Shown here in pieces: positions 8,781 to 17,078 of a stretch of 64,000 bases of DNA (the first letter of the stretch is position 1; the number at the start of each line of letters is the position of its first letter). The DNA is taken from contig CANFCK010000008.1 of assembly GCA_947445035.1 (NCBI GenBank), forward strand, positions 62,001 to 126,000. Reading direction: 5' to 3'. The notes below the pieces were generated by a model, which was not told the DNA's origin, searched no databases, and was given only the letters and a program-made list of their open reading frames with translations. The DNA comes from Deltaproteobacteria bacterium (GTDB lineage Bacteria; Myxococcota_A; UBA796; SXON01). The position numbers were made by a program, and so were the translations under genes.

Positions 8781-10187
8781 TTACTGCCGGACCTCGGAGA
8801 GATTGAACTTCTCCTGGATCTCCTTGTTCGCCGTCGTACTGGACTCGTGGATCTGCGGCGTCACGAAAACCAGAAACTGGGACTTGGACTTCTTGTAGTC
8901 CTTGGAGCGGTACAGCGTGAACACCGAGTCGGGTAGGCTGGCGCCTTCCGGTAGCTTGTTGTAGTTGACCCGATCGCTGACCCGTTCCAGGCCGCCAATC
9001 ACGATGCTTTCCCCCCCGCGACAGTATTGGGCGGTGGTGATCTCGGACTGGTCGACGCTCTGGAAGCCGCTTGGCGCCACCTCACCGAGCGAGCTGACCT
9101 CGATCTTGATCTGCATGTCGACGTTGCTTCCGGCGGCGTACGGGGTGACGTCCATCTTGATCCCGATGTCGATGAACTCGATGACCTTCTGACCATTGTC
9201 GATGAAGACGAAAGGCACCTTGCTCCCAGAGAAGATGTGGGCGGTGTCGCCGCTCTTCACGGACACCGTGGGGTTTTCGAGCACCCGCACGTACCCAGTA
9301 GACCGCGCTTGCTGGAGCTTGGGCAAGAGCCCCGTGATCTCAGCGGTGGCGGCCCCGGTGATGTCGCTCCAGCCGCTGCCGTCGTTGGTGGCGCCAAGCT
9401 CGAAGACGACGCCCGGAGAGCTCAGGGGCGTCCATTCGATGTTCCACTGATCTTCCATCGACTTGGTCAGCTCCACGAAGTGCACGACCAGGACGATGGT
9501 CGGCGCGTCGCCAGGCACCCGCTCTACGGCGCGCACCTCCAGGACGTTGATCACATCGGGATAGTAGGCGCGCGCGATCGCTTCCGCGCGCTTGCTGGCG
9601 GTGTCGCTGTGTACGACGCCCTCCAGCATGATCTTGCGACTGACGAGGCGGACGTTGACCCCCGGCGTGGCAATCTCCTTCTGGATCATCGCCGCCAGCA
9701 AGCGCTGCGACACCGGCGACAGCGTGACCATCGACTCGACCAGCGGTTCTTTGTCGTCCAGCTCCTGGACGCGGCGGATCTCTTCGTCCAGGCTGACCTC
9801 GCCCTGGATGTAGATGCGGTCGCTGATGATCTTGAAGGAGAGACCTTCGATGTCGTCGAGGAGGACCTTGACGTTTTTGATGACCTTGGCCAGGTTGGCG
9901 GGGATGACGTTCACTTCGAATTCGTCGCGCCGAACGCCCTTGGTGTCGTAGATGATGACGTTGGTGGTGCCGACCTCGCGGCCCGCGAGCAAAAGCTGGC
10001 GTTCGTCGCGCAGCGGGACCACCTTGAGCACTTCGCTGCTGCCGACACTTACGTCGCCGAAGTTGTAGGGCACATCGACCGCGGCCTGGTTGTTGAGCAC
10101 GACCACCTGATCGGGGATGGCCTCTTCGGCGAATGCGACGCCCGGGACCAGCGCCACAATGCAGGCCATGGCGAAGCTGGCGCGCAT
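8781..10187 (-). CDS. rcpA: Tad pilus outer-membrane secretin (RcpA/CpaC)
   Basis: A 468-residue secretin forming the outer-membrane pore for the pilus. It has a Sec signal peptide (ends near AFA|EEA), an N-terminal pilus-assembly domain with the LLAGREVGTTNVIIYD stretch, BON-like sequence around residues 130-200, and the secretin core ending in the conserved GGESIVIGGL near residue 407. Length fits CpaC/RcpA. Its ATG overlaps the TGA of rcpC by one base, and its TAA is one base before the ATPase start, which places it firmly inside the operon. Confidence 0.92.
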   Translation of the reverse strand: MRASFAMACIVALVPGVAFAEEAIPDQVVVLNNQAAVDVPYNFGDVSVGSSEVLKVVPLRDERQLLLAGREVGTTNVIIYDTKGVRRDEFEVNVIPANLAKVIKNVKVLLDDIEGLSFKIISDRIYIQGEVSLDEEIRRVQELDDKEPLVESMVTLSPVSQRLLAAMIQKEIATPGVNVRLVSRKIMLEGVVHSDTASKRAEAIARAYYPDVINVLEVRAVERVPGDAPTIVLVVHFVELTKSMEDQWNIEWTPLSSPGVVFELGATNDGSGWSDITGAATAEITGLLPKLQQARSTGYVRVLENPTVSVKSGDTAHIFSGSKVPFVFIDNGQKVIEFIDIGIKMDVTPYAAGSNVDMQIKIEVSSLGEVAPSGFQSVDQSEITTAQYCRGGESIVIGGLERVSDRVNYNKLPEGASLPDSVFTLYRSKDYKKSKSQFLVFVTPQIHESSTTANKEIQEKFNLSEVRQ

Positions 10188-11020
10188 CAGTTGCCCCCTT
10201 CGATGAGGCGGTAGCTGGGTCGTGGCTTGTACCGGACCTGTTCCGGAATGCCGAGCGTCGACTGCACGGTCGCGGGAACGAGCTCGGTCGTGCCTTCAGA
10301 TTCGTAGAGCGAGCGCAGGATCAGCGTGAGGTTGCCGAGCTCCTGGGCCATCGCGAGGCGCTGGGCTTCTGCCGGGACCACGGCGACGGTGATCGTGGCG
10401 CGGCTCACGAGGCTTTCCGACGGGCCGGGGGGCACGTCTTCGGGGCCGGCGTCCACGCCGTCGGGCGGAAGCGTACGCACCTGGCGCGCGGTGATGGTGC
10501 CGATGTCGTCGACCACGCTGAGCACCTGGATGTCCTGCATGATCGTGACCGTTCGCAGATCGCTCGTTTCGCCGGTTCCAAAATCGAAGCTACCCAGGAT
10601 GTCTACGTGATTACCGGCCTTGACGTGACCGCCGACCGCGTTGAAGACATCGACGGCCAAGGCCAGGGCGCGGGTGCCCTTCGGGATGTAAAAGGCTAGC
10701 CCTGCGTCGTCGGCGGTGACGAGTTTGGTCGCGACGACCTGCTCTCCCGTGAAGATCGGCACCGAGGTGATCTGGCCGATCACGTCGTCCACCTTGGTCA
10801 GCGCCTTGGGCTGCTGCCACTTTCTCGGCACTTCCACGAGTTTTACCATCGTCTCGTCGAGGCGGATTTTCGGCGGGATGTCCCTCGTGGCAACGAGGGT
10901 TGTCAGCGGCTCCGAGTCGTAGAGTAGCGCTTGTTCTCGCGACGCCACGTACTGGCACTGAGCAAAGGTGGCCACGATGGCGACCACGAGCGAGATGACC
11001 AGACCGCGGACGTTCTTCAT
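10187..11020 (-). CDS. rcpC: Tad pilus assembly protein RcpC/CpaB (SAF domain)
   Basis: A 277-residue periplasmic protein anchored by one N-terminal membrane segment (about residues 6-22). The SAF domain follows (LVATRDIPPKIRLDETMV, about residues 41-58), then the CpaB domain with GTRALALAVDV and a typical NHVDILGSFD motif. It probably stabilises the secretin channel and may contact peptidoglycan. The gene sits between the third small prepilin (27 bp gap) and the secretin (1-base overlap), the usual rcpC-rcpA order of tad loci. Confidence 0.9.
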   Translation of the reverse strand: MKNVRGLVISLVVAIVATFAQCQYVASREQALLYDSEPLTTLVATRDIPPKIRLDETMVKLVEVPRKWQQPKALTKVDDVIGQITSVPIFTGEQVVATKLVTADDAGLAFYIPKGTRALALAVDVFNAVGGHVKAGNHVDILGSFDFGTGETSDLRTVTIMQDIQVLSVVDDIGTITARQVRTLPPDGVDAGPEDVPPGPSESLVSRATITVAVVPAEAQRLAMAQELGNLTLILRSLYESEGTTELVPATVQSTLGIPEQVRYKPRPSYRLIEGGN

Positions 11021-11047
11021 GACCGGCTAGTCTATCATGCAGCGGAA

Positions 11048-11227
11048 CTACCTCGTGTCGCCGCTGCCGTTGGTCTGTCCCTGCTGGTAAAGGCGGCCCA
11101 GGTCGTCATCCAGGCTCTCGATGCCGTTTTGGAAGCCGGGAATGAAGGCGTACGCGGCGAGCGCGAGCCCGACACTGAGGACCGACACCAACAGCATCCA
11201 CTCGACGGTTGACTGTCCACGACGCAT
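11048..11227 (-). CDS. Small Flp/TadE-like prepilin, copy 3 (59 aa)
   Basis: Only 59 residues. It begins MRRGQSTVEWMLLVSVLSVG: a short basic leader, Gly, then QSTVE with Glu at mature position 5, followed by a hydrophobic stretch of about 20 residues and a short polar tail. This is the prepilin pattern cleaved by the TadV peptidase encoded just upstream. Two other very small proteins with the same RGQSxVE start lie in the operon. It could be a pilus subunit or a minor pseudopilin; nothing in the sequence decides which. The tail ends GQTNGSGDTR. Confidence 0.75.
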   Translation of the reverse strand: MRRGQSTVEWMLLVSVLSVGLALAAYAFIPGFQNGIESLDDDLGRLYQQGQTNGSGDTR

Positions 11228-11236
11228 TTCGTCTTT

Positions 11237-11764
11237 CTACCAGAGATCAGGCCACTCGTGGAGGCGCGCGGCCACGATTCCGGCGGCAATCACCGGGCCG
11301 AACGGGACAACCGTCGTCTTGCCCTCCCATTCGGACATGAACGCCTTCATCGGCCGACGCTGGACGATGGCCTTGACCAGTGCACCGCAGAAACGAAGAA
11401 AGTGGCCCAACCTCCCGCGAACGGTGAGCACGAAGATTGCGAAGGGAAAGTTGAGCAAGAACCCGATCAACATGCCCCGAAGAATCAACTCGGGCCCGGC
11501 GAGAGCGCCTGCGGCCATCACCAATTTCACGTCGCCGGGCCGGTAAGCCCCGCCGAACTTCCACAGGACCACGCCGAGCCCGAAGGCGGCGACGAGCCCG
11601 GCGGCCCCGTCCCACCAGTGCGCCGCGGCGATTGGGGCGAGGAGCACGCCAAGCACCATCACCGGAACGGTGAGCCAGTTCTTGATCTTTCCGGTAGTGA
11701 TGTCGGTGTAGCAAGCGATGGCCAACAGTCCAGCCATCACGACATCGCGCGAACCCCAGTCCAT
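11237..11764 (-). CDS. tadV: Prepilin peptidase (TadV/CpaA, A24 family)
   Basis: A 175-residue polytopic membrane aspartyl protease that removes the leader from the operon's prepilins. The two catalytic aspartates are visible, in YTDITTGKIKN (about residue 20) and in the canonical GDVKL box (YRPGDVKLVMAAG, about residue 77). It has no N-methyltransferase domain, as usual for the CpaA/TadV group. It lies 9 bp upstream of the third prepilin gene and 6 bp downstream of the second, inside the operon. Confidence 0.92.
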   Translation of the reverse strand: MDWGSRDVVMAGLLAIACYTDITTGKIKNWLTVPVMVLGVLLAPIAAAHWWDGAAGLVAAFGLGVVLWKFGGAYRPGDVKLVMAAGALAGPELILRGMLIGFLLNFPFAIFVLTVRGRLGHFLRFCGALVKAIVQRRPMKAFMSEWEGKTTVVPFGPVIAAGIVAARLHEWPDLW

Positions 11765-11770
11765 CCGGCG

Positions 11771-11926
11771 CTACGGGTACGGCATCTGAACGGTGCGGCG
11801 CACGGTGTCGAAGCCTCCCGTCACGCCCTCGGTCAAGAGCGTCCACACCGCGGCGAGCCCTACCACCAGCACGCTGACCGTCAGCATGTACTCCACCAGC
11901 GATTGCCCGCGGCGTAGCCGCCTCAT
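11771..11926 (-). CDS. Small Flp-like prepilin, copy 2 (51 aa)
   Basis: A 51-residue protein starting MRRLRRGQSLVEYMLTVSVL. After the basic leader and Gly, the mature end would be QSLVEYM, with Glu5 and Tyr6 as in Flp pilins. A hydrophobic helix follows and the protein ends VQMPYP. Of the three small prepilins this is the closest to a true Flp major pilin because of the E-Y pair. Its ATG overlaps the TGA of the first prepilin gene (ATGA, 4 bases), so the two are translationally coupled. Confidence 0.78.
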   Translation of the reverse strand: MRRLRRGQSLVEYMLTVSVLVVGLAAVWTLLTEGVTGGFDTVRRTVQMPYP

Positions 11927-12099
11927 TCCGACACCCACTCGACGATCTGATGGAACATCGCGGTCTCCTGAAAGCGGATGGACACGTCGTTGACGAGGGG
12001 CAGTAACCGATCGAACTGCCACCAGCAGAGCCCCAGCAGCACCAGCATGACCGCGGTGAACTTGAGCATTCCTTCGACGCTGCTTTGTCCCGTTCGCAT
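11923..12099 (-). CDS. Small Flp/TadE-like prepilin, copy 1 (58 aa)
   Basis: A 58-residue protein starting MRTGQSSVEGMLKFTAVMLV. The leader is only four residues, then QSSVE with Glu5 and a membrane helix, and a soluble tail of about 28 residues ending in VEWVSE. The start overlaps the thiS-like stop by one base (TGATG) and the stop overlaps copy 2 by four bases. The role (major or minor pilin) is unknown. The shared RGQSxVE-type start with copies 2 and 3 suggests a small paralogous family. Confidence 0.75.
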   Translation of the reverse strand: MRTGQSSVEGMLKFTAVMLVLLGLCWWQFDRLLPLVNDVSIRFQETAMFHQIVEWVSE

Positions 12100-12296
12100 C
12101 ACCCGCCCCCCACCGCGCGGATGATCTCGATCTCGTCGCCGGCGCGCACGCTGCGATCGTGCTGTGAGCGAGGCACCACCTCGCCGTTGTGGGCAACGGC
12201 CACCGCATCGGGGCGGGCGCCGACGAGCAGCACCAACGACACCAGGGTGAGCCCCTCGGGGAGCTCGCGGTCGACGCCGTTTACGCGAACGCGCAT
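12099..12296 (-). CDS. thiS: ThiS-like sulfur-carrier protein inside the pilus operon
   Basis: A 65-residue beta-grasp protein with the ThiS pattern: MRVRVNG at the start, VAVAHNGEVVPRSQ in the middle, GDEIEIIRAVGGG at the end. The C-terminal Gly-Gly is the site that is adenylated and thiocarboxylated in ThiS, where it donates sulfur for the thiazole of thiamine. It overlaps pilT upstream and a prepilin gene downstream by one base each (TGATG), so it is co-translated with pilus genes. No ThiF, ThiG or other thiamine gene is present in the window. Family assignment is good; a thiamine role is only presumed. Confidence 0.85.
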   Translation of the reverse strand: MRVRVNGVDRELPEGLTLVSLVLLVGARPDAVAVAHNGEVVPRSQHDRSVRAGDEIEIIRAVGGG

Positions 12297-13387
12297 CAGC
12301 GCGCGGGGAAGCCCGGGCGCGCCGGGGCCGTCGCGGGGACTTCATCGAACAGCTTGGGATCGTTGGCGAGCTGCATGGCCGCCTCCCGCGTGATCTTTTT
12401 CTTCATCGCGAGGTCTTTGAGGGCCATGCCCATCGTCTGTTGACCGTCTCCACGTCCGGCCTGCATCATGCTTGGGATCTGAAAGAGTTTGTTCTCCCGG
12501 ATCAAATTTCGGATCGCGGCGGTGACGATCATGATCTCCTGGGCCGCGATGCGCCCAGGTTCGAAGGCTTTCTTCACCAGCGCCTGCGTCACCACGGCCA
12601 TCAGCGAGCTGGCCAGCATGGTGCGGATCTGCTGCTGCGCTTCGTGAGGGAACGCGTCGATCAGCCGATCGACCGTTTCTGGCGCGGAATTGGTGTGGAG
12701 GGTGCCGAACACCAGGTGGCCGGTTTCGGCAGCGCTGATCGCGAGGCTGATCGTCTCGAGGTCGCGCATTTCGCCGACAAGGATGACGTCGGGGTCCTCG
12801 CGGAGCGCGCTGCGCAGGGCGGCGGAGAAGGACTTGGTGTCGGTGCCGACCTCGCGTTGGTTGACGAGCGACTTCTGGGGCGGGTGCACGAATTCGATCG
12901 GGTCCTCGATGGTGAGGATGTGTTCGGCGCGTGTGCGATTGATGTGGTCGACCAACGCGGCCAGCGTCGTGGACTTGCCCGAGCCCGTGGGGCCGGTGAG
13001 CAGGACCAGACCCCGCTTGAAGCTGATGATGCGCTGGAAGACCGGCGGGAGGTTCAGCTCCTCCATCGTCAGGATGCGAGAGGGGATCTGGCGCATCGCG
13101 ACGCCGATGCCACGCGACTGGGTGAAGACGTTGACCCGAAAACGCGCGAGGCCCTTGAACGCGACCGCGAAGTCGGTCTCGAGGTTGTTTTCGAAGGCGA
13201 TGCGCTGCTTTTCCGGCATCATCGAGTACGCAAGTCGTTTGGCATCGTCGGGCGTCAGCGGGGGGACGTCCAATCGGACGACTTCGCCGTCCCTGCGCAC
13301 AGCCGGACGCTCGCCCGCGCCGAAGTGAACGTCGCTGGCTTTGCTGTCGATCGCCGCTTTGAGCAGCTCGTGAATCCGGATGGCCAT
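12296..13387 (-). CDS. pilT: PilT-type pilus retraction ATPase
   Basis: A 363-residue cytoplasmic hexameric ATPase of the PilT family, which powers pilus retraction and twitching. Visible: N-terminal SDVHFGAGERP, Walker A GPTGSGKST (about residues 131-139), the Asp box ILTIEDPIEFVH, Walker B EDPDVILVGEMRD, the His box FGTLHTN, and the C-terminal AIRNLIRENKLFQIPSMMQ, which is diagnostic for PilT (the AIRNLIRE motif). I chose ATG 13387 (MAIRIHELL) because it matches the family start; an in-frame start 57 bases upstream adds an atypical extension. It is the first gene of a tad-type operon, an unusual place for PilT. Confidence 0.93.
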   Translation of the reverse strand: MAIRIHELLKAAIDSKASDVHFGAGERPAVRRDGEVVRLDVPPLTPDDAKRLAYSMMPEKQRIAFENNLETDFAVAFKGLARFRVNVFTQSRGIGVAMRQIPSRILTMEELNLPPVFQRIISFKRGLVLLTGPTGSGKSTTLAALVDHINRTRAEHILTIEDPIEFVHPPQKSLVNQREVGTDTKSFSAALRSALREDPDVILVGEMRDLETISLAISAAETGHLVFGTLHTNSAPETVDRLIDAFPHEAQQQIRTMLASSLMAVVTQALVKKAFEPGRIAAQEIMIVTAAIRNLIRENKLFQIPSMMQAGRGDGQQTMGMALKDLAMKKKITREAAMQLANDPKLFDEVPATAPARPGFPAR

Positions 13388-13473
13388 CGGGTCCCGGGGA
13401 GGCCAGCGAGTATCGCACGACCGGCGTGTTGGCATCGCCCCCATCGCGGCGCGCGCGATAAAGGGGCGGGGAC

Positions 13474-15234
13474 ATGGGCGGCATCAGCGGAATTCTCCGA
13501 GCGGACGGGGCGCTCGACCCTGACGAGGCGGCGGCGCTGGGTCCGGGACACCGCTTCGGGGCCGGCGGCGTCGGCCTCGTGGCCCGTCCGCGAAGCACCT
13601 TGGCGATGGACGATGGCGCGGTCGTCCTGGTTGCGGGGCACTTCGATCGGGCGCCAACCACCGGGCAGAGCGCTGCGGACATTGTCTTGGAGGGTTGGCG
13701 GAGCCAGGGAATCGGGGTCTTCGACCGGGTTGAAGGCGCCTGGGTTGCGGTGATCTGGGATCGCCGCGCCAGCACGCTGGACATCGTCCGCGATCCCTTT
13801 GGCGTTCGGCGTTGTTTCTGGACGCTCAAGAACGGTCGGTTCGCGTTCGCCTCCTCGCTGCGACGGCTATTGGACGCTCCGGGCGTGAGCCGCGAGTTGG
13901 CCCGCGAGAACCTCGCTGAATTCCTGTCGTTCCGCTACGTTCACGCACCGCGGACCCTGTTGCGCGACGTCTCCGCGCTGCCCCCGGGACATCGCCTTTT
14001 TTGGGCGCCCGGGCAGAATCCCGTCGTCGAGCCCTGGTTCCGCGTCAAACATGCCCCGCCGTACAGCCCACTGCCCGACGACTCCGCGACGCTGGCGGAG
14101 CTGGAACGGCGAATGTTTCGGGCGGTTGCGGCCCGTGCGAGCGGGCGGGAGCGCGTGGGCGTATTCCTGAGCGGAGGGCTCGATAGCAGCGCCATCACCT
14201 GGGTCGCCTCCCGGCTCGGCCCCGTCAACACCTTCACCGTCGGCGTGCAGGATGGCGATGACGACGAGACGCCCTATGCGGGCCGGGTCGCCACCCTTTT
14301 GCGCTCCAACCACGAAGTGGTCAGGGTGGGCCCGGACGACATGCTGGGCGCGCTGGAGGCCCTGGTAGGGGCCTCGGACGCACCGGTGACGGATCCGGCG
14401 GCGATCCCGCAATTCATCCTGGCCCGGCGGGCGCGAGAAACGGTCGATGTCGTGCTCTGCGGCGACGGTGGCGACGAGATCTTCGGCGGGCGCAGCGTGG
14501 GCCTACTGGCCTCCCAGATGCGACTGAGCGGTTGGGTGCGTCGCCTTCCGGGAGCGGGGCGCCGCCTGGCCTCGATGGCCTTTGGCGACCGACGGCCGGA
14601 GATTGACCACGAGAACGTTCCGTTCGGACTCGCCCGCGCCGTCGGGGGCGTGGTGGCTTTCGATGCCACCGCGCGCGCGGGCCTCATTCGCGATCCTGGC
14701 TGGGTTCGGGGCGGCATCCGGCGGTCCTGCCTGGAGCCATTTTACCGCGAGATCGTCAGCGACCCCGTCAACGAGATGCTCCATGCCTACCTGCGCGGGC
14801 GGATGCCGGAGGACGCCCTTTCCCGCACCGGCGCCGTTGCGCAGCTGGCCGACATCGGGGTGCGCCCGCCGCTGCTCGACCGCGACCTCGTCGCTTTTTG
14901 TGCCAGCCTGCCAGGTCCCTGGAAGGTGCGCCCGGGGCTGGCGGGCTCGGTCACCAAGTGGCCGCTGCGCGAGCTGCTGTTGCCGGTGCTGACGCGGTCG
15001 CTGGTGCAGCGCCCGAAGCGGGTCTTGCCCGGTCCATGGCGCCGTTGGTTCGAGGGGCCGCTGGCGCCGTTTCTGGCGGAGCGAATCGAGCGCCTCGTCG
15101 ACGATCCGCTGCGATTGTTCATGCCCAACGCGGTTCGGGCCTTGGTGCCGCGCATCGGGGAGCCCGGGGTCGCGGAGCGACTGTGGACGCTGATCTTCCT
15201 CGACGCCTGGATTCGCGATGTTGGCGCGCGCTAA
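13474..15234 (+). CDS. Asparagine synthetase-like ATP-dependent amide ligase with degenerate glutaminase site
   Basis: A 586-residue protein with the two-domain layout of glutamine-dependent asparagine synthetase: N-terminal Ntn glutaminase fold (about 1-200) and C-terminal ATP pyrophosphatase domain with the PPi loop SGGLDSS at 233-239 and GDGGDEIFGG near 330. It begins MGGISGIL where active family members begin M-C-G-I, so the catalytic Cys2 is Gly and glutamine hydrolysis should not work. It may use free ammonia or join a different amine, as in beta-lactam synthetase or lasso cyclases. It is followed 12 bp later by a GT-C membrane protein, so a role in surface polymer modification is possible but unproven. 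Confidence 0.85.
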   Translation: MGGISGILRADGALDPDEAAALGPGHRFGAGGVGLVARPRSTLAMDDGAVVLVAGHFDRAPTTGQSAADIVLEGWRSQGIGVFDRVEGAWVAVIWDRRASTLDIVRDPFGVRRCFWTLKNGRFAFASSLRRLLDAPGVSRELARENLAEFLSFRYVHAPRTLLRDVSALPPGHRLFWAPGQNPVVEPWFRVKHAPPYSPLPDDSATLAELERRMFRAVAARASGRERVGVFLSGGLDSSAITWVASRLGPVNTFTVGVQDGDDDETPYAGRVATLLRSNHEVVRVGPDDMLGALEALVGASDAPVTDPAAIPQFILARRARETVDVVLCGDGGDEIFGGRSVGLLASQMRLSGWVRRLPGAGRRLASMAFGDRRPEIDHENVPFGLARAVGGVVAFDATARAGLIRDPGWVRGGIRRSCLEPFYREIVSDPVNEMLHAYLRGRMPEDALSRTGAVAQLADIGVRPPLLDRDLVAFCASLPGPWKVRPGLAGSVTKWPLRELLLPVLTRSLVQRPKRVLPGPWRRWFEGPLAPFLAERIERLVDDPLRLFMPNAVRALVPRIGEPGVAERLWTLIFLDAWIRDVGAR

Positions 15235-15246
15235 ACGGCAACTCGG

Positions 15247-17037
15247 GTGAGTAGGCCCGTTCTCTCGGCGGGCTTGCTCTGCGTCGTGGGCGTTTTGGCA
15301 CTGCTCTTGGCGAGCCTTCCGGGGAGCGGTGGCGAGTTGGTCTTTCCGTTGGACGACGCCTACATCCATCTTGCGCTGGCGCGAACGCTGGCCGAGAGCG
15401 GGACATGGGGCATAAATCCAGGCGAGTTTGCGAATGCATCGTCGTCGCCGCTCTGGTCCGTACTTTTGGCGGTCGGGGAGCTCGTCGGCCTGGGGGGGCC
15501 GGCGTGGGCGCTGGCGATCAACGTTCTGGCGGCGGGCGGTGTCCTCGTGGTGGCGGATGGGCTTCTGGCGCGCGGCGGCCTAGATGAGCGGGCGCGGATG
15601 CTGGCTTTGGGGGCGCTGGTTTGGGTGGCGCCGCTCCCCTTTCTGGTGGGCCTGGGCATGGAACACGTCGTTCACGCCGCGCTGGTGCTCGCCCTGCTGA
15701 GCGCGGTGCGCGGCCCGGCCCCGGAGTGGGCGGGTGCCGTGATCGCCGCTCTGGCAGTATCGATGAGACTTGAGACCCTCCTTCTACTCGGGGCCATCAC
15801 GATCGTGGAGCCGTGGTCCCGGTTGCGGGGTGCGGCAGTCGGAGGCGCGACCGCCGTCGGCGGCTTCGCTCTCTTCGGCCTGGCAAACGGCGGGGCTTGG
15901 GTGCCCAACGGGGTGTTGAAGAAGGCCAATTTTGGGGAGGTGGAGGGGGTCGTCGCCGCCGTCCGCGAATGCCCGGAGCTGGTTTTGTGGGTGGTCGTCC
16001 TTCTGGCTCTGGCGGTTCTGGACACCCGGCCAGGCCCCCGCCGCGGGGCGGCGACACTGGCGCTGGCCGCAGCGGGGCAGCTCGTATTCGGTCGTGTCGG
16101 CTGGCTTTACCGGTATGAAGGGTGGCTTTTCGTGTTGGGCGTTGTCTTCGCCGCCGAACTGGTCTCTGCCCATCCCCGGCGACGGATCGCGTGGGGACTC
16201 GTCCTCGTACTCGCCGCCGTGACCACCCATCGGTCGGCGCTCGCGTTGCAGGCGTACGCGCCGGGCGTGCGCTTCTGTGCCGACGCCAACGTCTCGGTGG
16301 CGCGATGGCTTGCCGCGGGCTGGCCCGGTCGTGTCGTGGCGGTGCACGACCTGGGCGCGGCTGCGTACTACACCCGCGGGCGGGTGGTTGACCTGGGCGG
16401 GCTGGGAACGGACGTGGTGGCGGCCGCGACTCGGCGGGGTGAGTTGACGCCGGCGTTCTTCTCGAGGCTCCTCGACGATGAGCAGGTCGCCATCGCGGTC
16501 ACGGGGGCACAATGGCCACAGGATGCCCGTCCCGAGGGGCTTTCAGCGGCCGCTCGCATTTTCGTTCGCCACCCTGCACCGCCTGGGGAATTCGAGGTCG
16601 TGGTCTGGGCCGTCGATCCCGACCTGGCGGGTGCGCTGGCCGAGGGTGCGAGCGTACTGAGCCGCGAAGGGATGCGAGTCCTGGATGGACGAGACCTGGT
16701 CCTCGATGACGCCACGCTCACAGGGGCGGCGCTCCAGCACCTGGAGGGCGGCGTGGTCTTCTACACCAACGGCACGATGACAACGGTCGCGCCGGCCTCA
16801 GGGATGCTCCAGCTGTGGATCGACGGTACCGCCGCCGATGGGCGTCCGCCCCGCTTCCGCGTGCGCATCCCGTCGGCGGAAGTCGAGTTGGCTGCCCCGG
16901 CGGTGACCGAACGCGTGGAGGTCGGTGTCGTTGCCGAGGGCGACTTCGTCGAGATCATCTACGCGGACGACCTCGTGGACGCCTCAGGCGGCGATCGAAA
17001 TCTCGCGATCCGGCGCGGGGCGGTGCGTCGGGAGTGA
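15247..17037 (+). CDS. GT-C type membrane glycosyltransferase-like protein
   Basis: A 596-residue protein with a hydrophobic N-terminal two thirds (about ten membrane segments) and a soluble C-terminal domain from about residue 380. The first periplasmic loop has the acidic pair in FPLDDAYIHLALARTLAESG, as in polyprenyl-phosphate-sugar-dependent GT-C enzymes (PMT/ArnT-like, GT39 relatives). Such enzymes transfer a sugar from a lipid carrier to protein or lipid at the periplasmic face. The start is GTG 15247. It lies 12 bp after the amide-ligase gene, likely in one operon. Substrate and acceptor unknown; no close subfamily recognised. Confidence 0.65.
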   Translation: MSRPVLSAGLLCVVGVLALLLASLPGSGGELVFPLDDAYIHLALARTLAESGTWGINPGEFANASSSPLWSVLLAVGELVGLGGPAWALAINVLAAGGVLVVADGLLARGGLDERARMLALGALVWVAPLPFLVGLGMEHVVHAALVLALLSAVRGPAPEWAGAVIAALAVSMRLETLLLLGAITIVEPWSRLRGAAVGGATAVGGFALFGLANGGAWVPNGVLKKANFGEVEGVVAAVRECPELVLWVVVLLALAVLDTRPGPRRGAATLALAAAGQLVFGRVGWLYRYEGWLFVLGVVFAAELVSAHPRRRIAWGLVLVLAAVTTHRSALALQAYAPGVRFCADANVSVARWLAAGWPGRVVAVHDLGAAAYYTRGRVVDLGGLGTDVVAAATRRGELTPAFFSRLLDDEQVAIAVTGAQWPQDARPEGLSAAARIFVRHPAPPGEFEVVVWAVDPDLAGALAEGASVLSREGMRVLDGRDLVLDDATLTGAALQHLEGGVVFYTNGTMTTVAPASGMLQLWIDGTAADGRPPRFRVRIPSAEVELAAPAVTERVEVGVVAEGDFVEIIYADDLVDASGGDRNLAIRRGAVRRE

Positions 17038-17078
17038 TTTCTGTGTGTGTGGGATGACGACGACGCGGAGGCCGAAAC

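Noticed and set aside
9027..10214. Long open frame (395 codons) antisense to the secretin gene
   Set aside because: It shadows rcpA exactly, has the Asp/Val/His-rich composition typical of antisense frames in high-GC DNA, and shows no motif or start context.
12342..13829. 495-codon minus frame overlapping pilT and the amide-ligase gene
   Set aside because: Arg/Pro/His-rich with no motif; pilT in another frame has every expected motif.
14503..15369. 288-codon minus frame opposite the amide ligase
   Set aside because: Antisense shadow of the ligase, with Gln/Arg/His-rich sequence and no homology.
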